Origin: Chromatiales bacterium
GTDB taxonomy: Bacteria; Pseudomonadota; Gammaproteobacteria; Steroidobacterales; GCA-2729495
Length of the DNA: 64,000 nucleotides
Assembly (NCBI GenBank): GCA_024234935.1
Contig: JACKNI010000002.1
Coordinates: 558,001 to 622,000, forward strand
Direction: 5' to 3'
The translations under genes were made by a program, and so were the position numbers. The notes beneath the pieces were generated by a model. The model saw only the letters and a program-made list of their open reading frames with translations. It had not been told where the DNA came from and made no database searches. Shown here piece after piece: positions 25,853-35,982 of this stretch (positions within the stretch are counted from its first letter, which is position 1; each line of letters starts with the position of its first letter).

Positions 25853-26269
25853 TTGAACGAACAACGCATACGTTCCGATGCCAACCGCTGTTTCGTCTGT
25901 GGTCCGGGCAATCCACGAGGCCTGCAGCTGCTGTTCCGTATCGATGACACGGACACCTGCCGTGCCGAATTCACGCCGGGACCGGATCATGTCGGCTATG
26001 ACACGATGACCCACGGCGGCATTCTCTACAGCGCGCTGGACGACGTGATGGCGAACTGGCTGTTTCTCAAGGGCTCGCGGGCACATACGGCACGATGCGA
26101 GGTTCGCTACCGTCAGCCGCTGAAAACCGGCACGACGGTGCTGCTGGAAGGCCGGCTGATACGACGCAAAGGCAAGGTTGCCTTCATGCAGGGTCGGGCA
26201 CTGAAGGCGAGCGACCTGAGCGTCGTCGCCGAGGCCGATGCGAGCTTCATGATTGTCGGCGAGGAATGA
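25853..26269 (+). CDS. PaaI-like hotdog-fold thioesterase
   Basis: The product of about 138 residues has the layout of the single-domain hotdog thioesterase group. The N-terminal CFVCGPGNPRGLQL is typical of a subfamily of acyl-CoA thioesterases, and HGGILYSALDDVMANW is the catalytic helix region. The start is probably TTG at 25853, which has AAAGAGG at good spacing; GTG at 25844 is the alternative. The substrate cannot be told from sequence. The gene stands alone, diverging from the HIT gene. Confidence 0.82.
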   Translation: MNEQRIRSDANRCFVCGPGNPRGLQLLFRIDDTDTCRAEFTPGPDHVGYDTMTHGGILYSALDDVMANWLFLKGSRAHTARCEVRYRQPLKTGTTVLLEGRLIRRKGKVAFMQGRALKASDLSVVAEADASFMIVGEE

Positions 26270-26301
26270 CGCCGCTGCATGAACAGCGCCACGGACCGGC
26301 C

Positions 26302-26613
26302 TCAGGCCTTGGCCGGTGCCGGCGACTCGAAAAAGGCGATGTCGTAGATGCCGGTACCCTCACGTAGCGGCTTGCAGTCCTTCTGGTACTCATCGCTGTC
26401 GTAGAACGCACGGAGATTCTCCATGCCCGGAAACTCCAGGATGATGAGCGCCTTCTTCTCGAGCAGGGTGCCCGAAACGACGCTGGGCGACTTGCCCCTG
26501 ATCAGATACTTGCCGCCATGCGAGTGCGCGAGTCGCGCAGATTCTTCGGTGTACTTCCTGAAGTTGGGACCTGGATTGGTCACTTCCACCACTGAGACGA
26601 TGTAAGCGGGCAT
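26302..26613 (-). CDS. DUF1330 domain-containing protein
   Basis: This 103-residue soluble protein begins MPAYIVSVVEVTNP and contains the DUF1330 pattern: YTEESARLAHSHGGKYLIRG, VVSGTLLEKKALIILEFPGMENLRAFYDS, and a short C-terminal tail. The family has a dimeric ferredoxin-like (ABM-type) fold, and no reaction is established. It converges on the thioesterase gene and lies downstream of the peptide transporter gene in the same direction. Confidence 0.9.
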   Translation of the reverse strand: MPAYIVSVVEVTNPGPNFRKYTEESARLAHSHGGKYLIRGKSPSVVSGTLLEKKALIILEFPGMENLRAFYDSDEYQKDCKPLREGTGIYDIAFFESPAPAKA

Positions 26614-26674
26614 CGGGCTTCTCTCCCTGATCGATGTGCAGGGCCGCCATTATCCGCGCAGCCTGAACGGTCGG

Positions 26675-28198
<1,524 letters not shown>

Positions 28199-28220
28199 TT
28201 GCGATCGCGCACAGCCTGGC

Positions 28221-28997
28221 TCAGGCCGGCTTGTCGCTGACGTTCTCTTTCGCGGGTCGCGAAAGAAAGCGGGCCATCAGGATGCCGCACTCGTAGAGCA
28301 GGTACATCGGAATGGCAAGCAGCGTCTGTGAAAACACGTCTGGTGGCGTCAATACCATGCCCAGTACGAAGGCACCGAGAAAAACGTACTGTCGGTTCCC
28401 GGTCAGGGTTTCGATCCTCACCATGCCGATCAAGACCAGAAGTACGGTAACGACTGGCACCTCGAAAGCCATGCCAAAAGCGATAAACAGCACCAGTACG
28501 AAATCCAGATAGCTGTTGATATCCGTCATCACCTGAACATTCTCCGGGGCCGCAGACGCAAAGAAGCCGAACATCACCGGAAAAATCACGAAATAGGCAA
28601 ACAGGACGCCCAGATAAAAAAGCACCACGCTTGAAACGAGCAGTGGCACGGCGAGCCGCTTTTCCCGCCGGTACAGTCCGGGCGCAACGAAAGCCCAGAC
28701 TTGATAGATCACGACAGGGATGGCCAGCATGATGGCCACATAGAAACTTGTCTTGAAGGGTGTGAGGAACGGTGAGGCCACCTCCGTGGCGATCATGGTC
28801 GAGCCTGCCGGCAGCTTCGACATCAGCGGCCTGGATACCGCGCTGAAGATTTGCCGGCTGAACGGTAGCAGGCAGATGAAAACAGCCAGCACTGCACCGC
28901 CCGCTTTCAGCAGGCGTGAGCGCAACTCCAGCAGATGCGACATCAGGCTGGCTTCAGGCAATTCTTCCGGAGATTCGGCGTGGTTGTCGTCAGCCAT
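28221..28997 (-). CDS. tatC: twin-arginine translocase subunit TatC
   Basis: TatC is the six-helix core of the Tat system and recognises the twin-arginine signal peptide of folded proteins. The 258-residue product shows MSHLLELRSRLLKA, PFLTPFKTSFYVA, YQVWAFVAPGLYRREKR and the conserved FGMAFEVPVV. The ATG overlaps the tatB stop by eight bases. Order tatA-tatB-tatC is standard. The C-terminal tail (RPAKENVSDKPA) is short and hydrophilic. Confidence 0.97.
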   Translation of the reverse strand: MADDNHAESPEELPEASLMSHLLELRSRLLKAGGAVLAVFICLLPFSRQIFSAVSRPLMSKLPAGSTMIATEVASPFLTPFKTSFYVAIMLAIPVVIYQVWAFVAPGLYRREKRLAVPLLVSSVVLFYLGVLFAYFVIFPVMFGFFASAAPENVQVMTDINSYLDFVLVLFIAFGMAFEVPVVTVLLVLIGMVRIETLTGNRQYVFLGAFVLGMVLTPPDVFSQTLLAIPMYLLYECGILMARFLSRPAKENVSDKPA

Positions 28998-29358
28998 GCG
29001 GGGGCAGCTGATCCGTCGGCGGCTGATCCGGTGACTCTGCGGCCAGCACCTCCGCAGCCTCAGCGGTGGCAGGCGCTTCAGCTGCCTTCGGGATCAGGTC
29101 TTCAGCACCAGGCCGGCTGAATGCCGGTACGTTCTGGGCAACCGCTGATGCCGCAGGCCCGGAGTTGCTGTTTGCGGCCCTGCGTTCTTCGGCTTCGATT
29201 TCATCGCGAATCTGATCAGTAAAGGTGCGCGCCATCCGGCGCGCCTGGCCGGCATATCGCCCAAGCTGATCCGCTACTTTTGGCAGTTTTTCAGGGCCGA
29301 GGACAACCAGTCCAAGGGCAAACAGCAATGCCAGTTCCCAGAAACCGATTTCAAACAT
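28990..29358 (-). CDS. tatB: Sec-independent translocase protein TatB
   Basis: TatB joins TatC in the substrate-receptor complex. It has a single N-terminal helix with the conserved FEIGFWELALLFALGLVVLGPEKLP, an amphipathic helix rich in Arg and Gln, then a variable Ala/Pro-rich C-terminal tail. The total is 122 residues. It overlaps tatC and is 24 bp after tatA. Confidence 0.95.
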   Translation of the reverse strand: MFEIGFWELALLFALGLVVLGPEKLPKVADQLGRYAGQARRMARTFTDQIRDEIEAEERRAANSNSGPAASAVAQNVPAFSRPGAEDLIPKAAEAPATAEAAEVLAAESPDQPPTDQLPPHG

Positions 29359-29382
29359 GATCGTGAGTCAGTACGGCGAGAC

Positions 29383-29628
29383 TCAGGCTTTGCCGTGGCG
29401 ATCTGCTTCGTGCTTGTGATTGGCTGATTCCGAAAACTCGGCATCGGTCTGACCGAGCTGCTTGGGATCGCTGGACCCCTGTTCAGCATCGTTCATGGCC
29501 TTGCGAAAGCCCTTCACCGCGCCGCCGAGATCAGTGCCGATGTCCTTGAGGCGCTTGGTCCCGAAAATGGCAATGACGATGACCAGAATAATCAGTAGTT
29601 GCCAGATGCTGATGCCGCCGAGACCCAT
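29383..29628 (-). CDS. tatA: Sec-independent translocase protein TatA
   Basis: TatA oligomerises to form the translocation path. The 81-residue protein begins MGLGGISIWQLLIILVIVIAIFG, followed by the FGTKRLKDIGTDLGGAVKGFRKAM amphipathic segment, both diagnostic. The tail is rich in His, Glu and Lys. It is the first gene of tatABC and starts with ATG at 29628. Confidence 0.96.
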   Translation of the reverse strand: MGLGGISIWQLLIILVIVIAIFGTKRLKDIGTDLGGAVKGFRKAMNDAEQGSSDPKQLGQTDAEFSESANHKHEADRHGKA

Positions 29629-29753
29629 GATGGCTTCTCCCGTGAAAACAAAGCGCGTGCGCAGAATTGCAGGATACCCTATACGCTTAGAATAGCCGGA
29701 TCGTCGCGCTGCCGGGTGACAAACGTCACAGCTTGGCGCGCGATGACGCCGGT

Positions 29754-30200
29754 TCAGCCATGTGGAACATGCAGCAAGAACGTCGCCGGACCGGTATTGA
29801 TCAGCTCGATATCCATATTTGCGCCAAATTCCCCGGTCTGGGTGGGACAGCCGAGGCTTTTGGTGCTTGCCGCAAGCTGTCTGAATAGCGTCTGGCCCAG
29901 TTCGGGGCTGGCAGCGGGCTCAAAACCGGGCCGGTTGCCCCGCGAGGTGTCCGCAACCAGCGTGAACTGCGGTACGAGCAGCAACTCGCCGCCTGTATCC
30001 CGGAGGCTCAGGTTCATGCGATTGGTCGAATCAGCAAAAACCCGGTATGCAAACAGGCGTTCGGCCATGCGGACCGCCTGTGCCTGGCCATCGGCTCGCT
30101 CGACACCCACCAGGACCAGCAGACCGGGCCCGATCCCGGCAATTTTCTGCCCATCGACCCTGACAGTGGCCTGTTTGACCCTTTGCACCAGAGCAATCAT
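29754..30200 (-). CDS. dtd: D-aminoacyl-tRNA deacylase
   Basis: Dtd hydrolyses D-aminoacyl-tRNAs and so prevents misincorporation. The 148-residue product has the N-terminal MIALVQRVKQATVRVDG, the SLRDTGGELLLVPQFTLVADT motif with the conserved SQ-like region, and the C-terminal NTGPATFLLHVP with the cross-subunit Gly-Pro pair (TGPAT). It starts with ATG at 30200 and is transcribed away from the peptide importer operon. The proposed promoter-operator for that operon lies in the gap. Confidence 0.95.
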   Translation of the reverse strand: MIALVQRVKQATVRVDGQKIAGIGPGLLVLVGVERADGQAQAVRMAERLFAYRVFADSTNRMNLSLRDTGGELLLVPQFTLVADTSRGNRPGFEPAASPELGQTLFRQLAASTKSLGCPTQTGEFGANMDIELINTGPATFLLHVPHG

Positions 30201-30253
30201 TAGTCGTCATTCCCCAAGTCATGCTGAAATTCGCAATTTTATAAATCTCTGCC

Positions 30254-30282
30254 CCACTTTATTTGATAAATACATAAAGTGG
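30254..30282. promoter_or_regulatory. operator-like inverted repeat before the peptide importer
   Basis: CCACTTTAT (30254-30262) and ATAAAGTGG (30274-30282) are exact reverse complements separated by 11 bp. The repeat surrounds the putative -35 element of the promoter below. A further partial arm, ATAAGTGGG, occurs at about 30316-30324. No regulator gene lies beside it, so the binding protein is unknown. Confidence 0.55.
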
Positions 30283-30290
30283 TTTTATAC
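30263..30290 (+). promoter_or_regulatory. putative sigma-70 promoter of the peptide importer operon
   Basis: TTGATA (30263-30268) and TTATAC (30285-30290) with a 16-bp spacer resemble a sigma-70 promoter in an AT-rich stretch, about 50 bp before the operon's first ATG. The overlap with an inverted repeat suggests repression by occlusion. Confidence 0.5.
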
Positions 30291-30341
30291 CTGCATTGAT
30301 ATCGCAATAAAAGAATATAAGTGGGATTCATAGAGCATTTA

Positions 30342-32168
30342 ATGCAGTATTTGTCGCTACAATCCATATCGGCCCTGGTTTTGGCCACAGTAATCACCCT
30401 GACGGCCAGCTGCGGGCCCGATACATCGATCCGGCAGCCGCCGCCCTCACCGGGACTGAAAACCTACCGCCATGCCATGGATCAGGCGCCCACGAGCCTT
30501 GATCCCACACAGGCCGCAAATGTTTATGCGAACCATGTGGTCGTCAATGCCTACGATACGCTCTACGCCTACAAGTACCTCGCGCGTCCCTATCAACTGA
30601 AGCCGAATCTGGCTGCGGATTTCCCGGCCGTTTCCGCCGACGGTCTGAGCTACACCGTCCGCATCAAACCGGGCGTCCGCTTCATCGATGATCCCTGCTT
30701 TCCGGATGGACGCGGCCGTGAGCTGGTTGCCGAGGATTTCGTCTATTCGATCAAGCGGCAATTCGATCCGAAGAATCAGCCGCAGGGTGCCTGGCTGTGG
30801 CAAGGGCGCATCGAGGGACTCGATGAGTGGAAGACAGCCGGGTCCGATTACGACCAGCCGGTGTCCGGGCTGCGTGCGATCGACCGCTACACGCTGGAGA
30901 TCCGGCTGACCCGCCCCTATCCGCAACTGGTTGATACCTTCGCCCAGGGCTATTCGGCGATCGTCCCGCGCGAAGCCGCCGAAAAGTATGGCAAGGCGCT
31001 GGGCGTGCATCCCGTGGGTTCGGGGCCCTTCCGGCTGGTGAGCTACGACTCTTCGCGCGTGGTCATGGAGCGCAACCCCTCCTTTCGACAGGAGCCGGTC
31101 GATCTGCAGGCTGAGGGTTACGATCCCGTAAAACAGGCCTATACCGGTATCGAAGCGATCGAGGGCCGCTCACCCCCGTTTATCGACCGTCTCGAGATCG
31201 ACTTCATTACGGAATCGAGTGCCGCATGGACCTCCTTCAACAAGGGCAATGAGGTTCAATTCACCACGGTGCCCATCGAGCAGATCGACCGTGTACTGGC
31301 CGACAAGAACCCGATACGCCTGCAACCGGAATACGCCGCCCGCTTTCACATGTATTCCGGCCTCGAGGCCGGTTTCGTGTTTACCGCCTTCAACATGGAT
31401 TTTCCCGAGCTGGGCTACAACCCGGATCCGGAACGAAACCGGCGCAACAAGGCGCTGCGCTGCGCGATCATCAAGGCCTACGACTGGGAAGCGCGCAATC
31501 AGAGCTGGTACTTCGGTCTGGCGACCTATTTTCCCGGCATCATCGTGCCGGTGAGTCCGGAATACGATCCCGATCTCTCCCGCGACAGCGTGACGCTTGA
31601 CGTGGCCGGCGCACGCCGACTGTTGCGCGACAATGGCTGGACCCCCGAAAACCTGCCGACGCTCGTGTACGGCACCACGGCTGGCGTTACCGAACGACTG
31701 TTTTTCGAGCAGTTTCGAGCCTGGATGCGTGCGATCGGCTTCCCGCACGACAAGGTCGTGCGCAAGACTTATGCGACCTTCGGTGATATTTCGCGCGCCT
31801 GGAAGCGTGGCGAGCTGCCCCTGATCGCCAAAGGCTGGGGCCTCGACTATCCGGATGCGGAAAATACCCTGCAGCTATTTTACGGTCCAAACGGCTCGCC
31901 CGGCTCGAACGATGCAAACTATCGCAATCCGGAATACGACCGCCTGTACGAGGCGTCTTCGGTCATGCTTGCGTCACCAGAGCGGACGGCAATTTACCGA
32001 CGCATGAACCAGATGGTCATCGACGACTGTGTGGCGATAACGGGCCTCTCGCGTACCCGGATCTATCTGTGGCACAAGAATGTCATCGCCGTACCTGACC
32101 GGGAAATTGTCGGCGGCTTTTTTCTGAAGTACGTTGACGTACTGCCCGCCTCCCAACCCGAAGGCTGA
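30342..32168 (+). CDS. peptide ABC transporter, lipoprotein substrate-binding subunit
   Basis: The 608-residue product belongs to the extracellular solute-binding family 5 that captures oligopeptides or related compounds. The N-terminus is a lipoprotein signal ending LTASC, so the mature protein is probably lipid-anchored in the periplasm. Family blocks are YRHAMDQAPTSLDPTQA, LKPNLAADFPAVSADGLSY and VHPVGSGPFRLVSYD. The start is ATG at 30342; a GTG at 30321 would extend it by seven residues. Four downstream genes encode the rest of the importer. Substrate is not predictable: it could be peptides, nickel-like complexes or a sugar derivative, though peptides are the most common. Confidence 0.87.
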   Translation: MQYLSLQSISALVLATVITLTASCGPDTSIRQPPPSPGLKTYRHAMDQAPTSLDPTQAANVYANHVVVNAYDTLYAYKYLARPYQLKPNLAADFPAVSADGLSYTVRIKPGVRFIDDPCFPDGRGRELVAEDFVYSIKRQFDPKNQPQGAWLWQGRIEGLDEWKTAGSDYDQPVSGLRAIDRYTLEIRLTRPYPQLVDTFAQGYSAIVPREAAEKYGKALGVHPVGSGPFRLVSYDSSRVVMERNPSFRQEPVDLQAEGYDPVKQAYTGIEAIEGRSPPFIDRLEIDFITESSAAWTSFNKGNEVQFTTVPIEQIDRVLADKNPIRLQPEYAARFHMYSGLEAGFVFTAFNMDFPELGYNPDPERNRRNKALRCAIIKAYDWEARNQSWYFGLATYFPGIIVPVSPEYDPDLSRDSVTLDVAGARRLLRDNGWTPENLPTLVYGTTAGVTERLFFEQFRAWMRAIGFPHDKVVRKTYATFGDISRAWKRGELPLIAKGWGLDYPDAENTLQLFYGPNGSPGSNDANYRNPEYDRLYEASSVMLASPERTAIYRRMNQMVIDDCVAITGLSRTRIYLWHKNVIAVPDREIVGGFFLKYVDVLPASQPEG

Positions 32169-32171
32169 TTC

Positions 32172-33122
32172 GTGGAATTGATGCAGTACGTGCTTCGAAA
32201 GATGCTGGCCGGCATCCCGCTGATCCTGGGCGTCACGCTGGTCAGCTTTGCGCTGATGGTCTACTTCGGCCCGGACATGACCTGGCAGCTGCTCGGCAAG
32301 AATCCGACCGCGGCGCAGATCATCGAGGTCCGGCATCAGCTGGGCTATGACCAGTCCTTCCTCCAGCGCTATACCGCCTATCTGGGCGAACTCGTCCGGC
32401 TGGACTTCGGCAACTCGTCCAGCGGGGAGCCGGTCACGGCACTGCTCGCCAAGACCATACCGGTATCGCTGATCCTGATCCTGCCGGGTTTCCTGCTCGG
32501 GCATCTCGTCGGTGTATTGCTGGCCCTGGCGGCGGCGTTCTGGCGGGGGCGCTGGCCCGACAAGCTGATCATGGCGATTGCCGTCATCGGCATGAGCGTG
32601 AGCTTCCTGATCGTCATCATCGCTTTCCAGATCGTGTTCTGCTCAAGCGACGGCCTCGACCTGTTCCCGGTGCGTGGCTGGAACGCGGAGTCCTTTTCGA
32701 CATATCTCGGCTACGTGGCCGTACCGACCCTGGCGACCACCTTTGTCGCACTGGGCTACGAGACGCGCTTTTACCGTTCGGTTTTCGTCGAAGAGATGAC
32801 GCGCGACTATGTGCGCACTGCGAGGGCATTCGGACTGTCTTCCAGGCGTATCTTCTTTCGCAGCATCTTCAAGAACTGCCTGATACCAATCATCACGCGC
32901 GTGATGTTTTCGATACCGCAGGTTGCGATCGGCGGCAGCCTGCTGATCGAAAGCTATTTCGGTATTCCCGGCATCGGCAAGGCGACCTACGAGGCGATCA
33001 TCACCGGCGACCAGCCTGTCCTGAAGGCGGTAATCAGCCTGACAGCGATCCTGTTCGTGTTTGTCATGACGCTCAACGACATCCTGTACCGGGCCGTCGA
33101 TCCGCGCGTGTCGCTGAAGTGA
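32172..33122 (+). CDS. peptide ABC transporter permease (DppB/OppB type)
   Basis: The 316-residue integral membrane protein has about six helices. Its N-terminal YVLRKMLAGIPLILGVTLVSF is typical of the DppB/OppB group. The EAA loop, which docks the ATPase, reads YVRTARAFGLSSRRIFFRS. The GTG at 32172 is three bases after the stop of the binding-protein gene; an in-frame ATG at 32181 is possible. It overlaps the next permease by four bases (GTGA), pointing to coupled translation. Confidence 0.93.
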   Translation: MELMQYVLRKMLAGIPLILGVTLVSFALMVYFGPDMTWQLLGKNPTAAQIIEVRHQLGYDQSFLQRYTAYLGELVRLDFGNSSSGEPVTALLAKTIPVSLILILPGFLLGHLVGVLLALAAAFWRGRWPDKLIMAIAVIGMSVSFLIVIIAFQIVFCSSDGLDLFPVRGWNAESFSTYLGYVAVPTLATTFVALGYETRFYRSVFVEEMTRDYVRTARAFGLSSRRIFFRSIFKNCLIPIITRVMFSIPQVAIGGSLLIESYFGIPGIGKATYEAIITGDQPVLKAVISLTAILFVFVMTLNDILYRAVDPRVSLK

Positions 33123-34009
33123 ACGAATCCGCTTCCGTCGCCGTGGCGCGCGCCGTGATCCGGCGCAACAGCATATGGCGCAAGGTGTTGCGCAAATTCC
33201 TCGCGGACCGGACCGGGGTCGCCGGGCTTGCCGCGGTCCTCGTCTATTTTCTTGCGGCGCTGGGGGTCTGGTGCGGCTGGTGGGGTACGGACTGGGCGGA
33301 TCTCGGCGGCAGCAAGTGGGAGCCGGTCTCGGCAGCGCACTGGTTCGGCACGAACATCATCGGCCAGGATATTTTTTCGCGTGCCATCTACGCGACATCG
33401 ACCGCTTTTGAAGTCGGTGTGGTCGTGGCGGTGCTGGCCACGATCATCGGCGGCGTACTCGGTGCCTTCGCCGGCTTCTTTGCCGGCAGCTGGATCGACG
33501 AGCTGCTGCTGTGGGTAATGAACGTACTCGACGCGATCCCCTTCTACCTCTTTGTCGCTGCGGTTGCGTATTCGCTCGCCGGCAGTCCGTATGCCATGCA
33601 TGTCGCCATGATCACCTCATTCTGGATCGGCACCGGCCGGCTGGTCCGGGGTGAGGTCATCAAGCTTCGCAATATGGAGTACATCGAGGCAGCCTATGCC
33701 ATCGGTCTGTCGCGATTCATGATCATCTTCCGGCATATATTGCCGAACACCTCGCATATCCTGCTCGTGCAGGGCTCGATCGCATTTGTCAGTGCGATCA
33801 AGGCCGAAGTCATCCTGAGCTTTCTCGGCATCGGTATCCGCGACGGCATGAGCTGGGGCCTGATGATCGAGGAGAGCACCAAGGAAGTACTGGCAGGCTT
33901 CTACAACAATTTCATCGCCGCCTCGCTGCTGATGTTCGGGCTGGTCATGGCTTTCAATGCGCTCGCCGATGCCCTGCAGGACGCCATGGATCCGAGGAAA
34001 GTGGCGTGA
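33119..34009 (+). CDS. peptide ABC transporter permease (DppC/OppC type)
   Basis: This is the second permease, 296 residues. It has a cytosolic N-terminal basic segment, a first helix around LAAVLVYFLAALGVW, and the DppC-type periplasmic FGTNIIGQDIFSRAIYA block. The EAA loop is YIEAAYAIGLSRFMIIFRHILPN. The start GTG at 33119 overlaps the previous stop, and its own stop overlaps the ATPase gene. It should pair with the preceding permease as a heterodimer. Confidence 0.93.
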   Translation: MNESASVAVARAVIRRNSIWRKVLRKFLADRTGVAGLAAVLVYFLAALGVWCGWWGTDWADLGGSKWEPVSAAHWFGTNIIGQDIFSRAIYATSTAFEVGVVVAVLATIIGGVLGAFAGFFAGSWIDELLLWVMNVLDAIPFYLFVAAVAYSLAGSPYAMHVAMITSFWIGTGRLVRGEVIKLRNMEYIEAAYAIGLSRFMIIFRHILPNTSHILLVQGSIAFVSAIKAEVILSFLGIGIRDGMSWGLMIEESTKEVLAGFYNNFIAASLLMFGLVMAFNALADALQDAMDPRKVA

Positions 34010-35004
34010 GCGCTCCGGATCAGCCGGCGCCGCTGCTCCATGTGAAGAATCTCACCGTGGAGTTTCGAACCCCGGATGGCACCGTGCGGGCAGTCGATGC
34101 AGTGAGTTTCGATATCTGGCCGAATGAGACCGTGGGCCTGGTCGGCGAGTCCGGCTGTGGCAAGACCGTCACCGGCCTGTCGCTGCTGCGTCTGATCCCG
34201 TCGCCCCCCGGCCAGATCGTCGCCGGGAGCATCGAACTGGAAGGCATGGATCTGCTCTCCCTCGATGCCGGCGAGATGGAGAAGCGGAGAGGCAGTGAGA
34301 TCGCCATGATCTTCCAGGAACCCATGACCTCGCTGAACCCGGTATTCACCATCGGCAGTCAGATTACCGAAGTGCTGCGGCGGCACCGGCGGCTCACACA
34401 GCGGCAGGCGCGCGAACTGGCGGCAGCGCTGCTGGCAAAGGTCAGCATTCCGGATGCCGGGCGTCGCCTCGATGACTATCCGCACCAGCTCTCCGGCGGC
34501 ATGCGCCAACGCGTGATGATCGCGATGGCGCTGTCCTGCAACCCGAAGCTGCTGGTTGCCGATGAACCCACGACGGCACTTGATGTCACCACCCAGGCCC
34601 AGGTGCTGGAGCAGATGCGCGAACTGCAGAACGAGTTTCGCATGGCGGTGATACTGGTCACGCATGATCTCGGCGTGGTCGCCGAAACCTGCCGGCGGGC
34701 GTTGGTGATGTATTGCGGGAGCATCGTTGAAGCAGGCCGGACGGAGCAGCTTTTTTCGTCCCCGCGCCATCCCTATACAGCGGGGCTGTTGGCCTCGATA
34801 CCGCGCATACGCGTCGAACGCATCGCGGAGTTGCCGGTGATTCCCGGCCGCGTGCCTGATCCCGGCGATCTCCCCGCGGGCTGCCGCTTTGCCGGCCGCT
34901 GCACCCATGTACAGCCGCGCTGTCATCAGGAGCGGCCGACCCTGCGCGGCGATACCAACGGCGGCGCTGTCGCCTGTCACTATCCGCTGGGCGCTGCCAC
35001 ATGA
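34006..35004 (+). CDS. peptide ABC transporter ATPase (DppD/OppD type)
   Basis: The 332-residue ATPase has Walker A GESGCGKT, Q-loop MIFQEPMTSLNPVF, signature LSGGMRQR and Walker B LLVADEPTTALD. The C-terminal oligopeptide/dipeptide domain contains a Cys-rich GCRFAGRCTHVQPRC. It starts with GTG at 34006 overlapping the preceding permease, and overlaps the second ATPase gene by four bases. With its partner it powers uptake. Confidence 0.95.
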   Translation: MSAPDQPAPLLHVKNLTVEFRTPDGTVRAVDAVSFDIWPNETVGLVGESGCGKTVTGLSLLRLIPSPPGQIVAGSIELEGMDLLSLDAGEMEKRRGSEIAMIFQEPMTSLNPVFTIGSQITEVLRRHRRLTQRQARELAAALLAKVSIPDAGRRLDDYPHQLSGGMRQRVMIAMALSCNPKLLVADEPTTALDVTTQAQVLEQMRELQNEFRMAVILVTHDLGVVAETCRRALVMYCGSIVEAGRTEQLFSSPRHPYTAGLLASIPRIRVERIAELPVIPGRVPDPGDLPAGCRFAGRCTHVQPRCHQERPTLRGDTNGGAVACHYPLGAAT

Positions 35005-35975
35005 ACGCTCAGCCATTGGTCGAGGTCCGGGGCCTGAGCAAGCACTTCCCGATCCATGGCGGACTCTTTCGGCGCGTCGTTGCCGGCCTGAAAGCGGTCG
35101 ATGATGTGAGCTTCGTGATTCATGCGGGACGCACGCTGGGACTGGTGGGTGAGTCCGGCTGTGGCAAGTCGACGCTTGGGCGGATGCTGTTGCGCCTGCA
35201 GGAACCCACGGCCGGCCAGGTCCTGTTTGCGGGTGAGGATCTCACGCGGCTCGACCGGCACCAGATGCTGGCATACCGGCAACGGATACAGGCTGTCTTC
35301 CAGGACCCCTACGGCTCCCTGAGTCCGCGGCGCACTGTCGGGCAGACGGTGCGCGAGCCGCTGGATGTGCACCGGGTCGGCACGCCCGGCCAACGCCAGC
35401 AGCGTGTGGATGAACTACTGGCTTTCGTGGGCCTGAGTGCGCAGGCTGCGCATCGCTATCCCCATGAGTTTTCCGGTGGCCAGCGCCAGCGCATCGGCAT
35501 TGCCCGGGCGCTGGCGCTGAATCCGCAGTTTCTGGTTGCTGATGAGCCTGTATCGGCGCTCGATGTATCCGTGCAGTCGCAGGTGCTGAATCTCATCGTT
35601 CGCCTGCAGCGCGAGCGGGACATCGCCCTGCTGTTCATTTCGCACGATCTGGCGGTCGTGCAGCACGTCAGCGATGACATCGGTGTGATGTATCTGGGTC
35701 GACTGGTGGAAATCGCACCGGCCGGGCAGATCCTGACAGCACCCCGACATCCCTATACCGAGGCGCTCATTTCGGCGGTACCGCAGATCGGGCAACGCAA
35801 GCATTCACGTATCGTCCTGGGTGGTGAAGTCCCTTCGGCGCGAAACCCGCCTTCCGGCTGCGCCTTTCATACCCGGTGCCCGCGGGTCATGGCGGAGTGC
35901 CGGTCGGTGAGGCCGGTGCTGAAGCCGATCGGGAGTGAGGGGAGCGGCTCTGTGGCCTGCCATCTGTACCCGTAG
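35001..35975 (+). CDS. peptide ABC transporter ATPase (DppF/OppF type)
   Basis: The second ATPase of the importer has 324 residues. It shows Walker A GESGCGKST, AVFQDPYGSLSPR, signature FSGGQRQR and Walker B FLVADEPVSALD. The C-terminal Cys cluster is GCAFHTRCPRVMAEC. It is the last gene of the operon and converges on trkH, with seven bases between the stops; I see no terminator hairpin there. Confidence 0.95.
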   Translation: MNAQPLVEVRGLSKHFPIHGGLFRRVVAGLKAVDDVSFVIHAGRTLGLVGESGCGKSTLGRMLLRLQEPTAGQVLFAGEDLTRLDRHQMLAYRQRIQAVFQDPYGSLSPRRTVGQTVREPLDVHRVGTPGQRQQRVDELLAFVGLSAQAAHRYPHEFSGGQRQRIGIARALALNPQFLVADEPVSALDVSVQSQVLNLIVRLQRERDIALLFISHDLAVVQHVSDDIGVMYLGRLVEIAPAGQILTAPRHPYTEALISAVPQIGQRKHSRIVLGGEVPSARNPPSGCAFHTRCPRVMAECRSVRPVLKPIGSEGSGSVACHLYP

Positions 35976-35982
35976 CTGCGGA

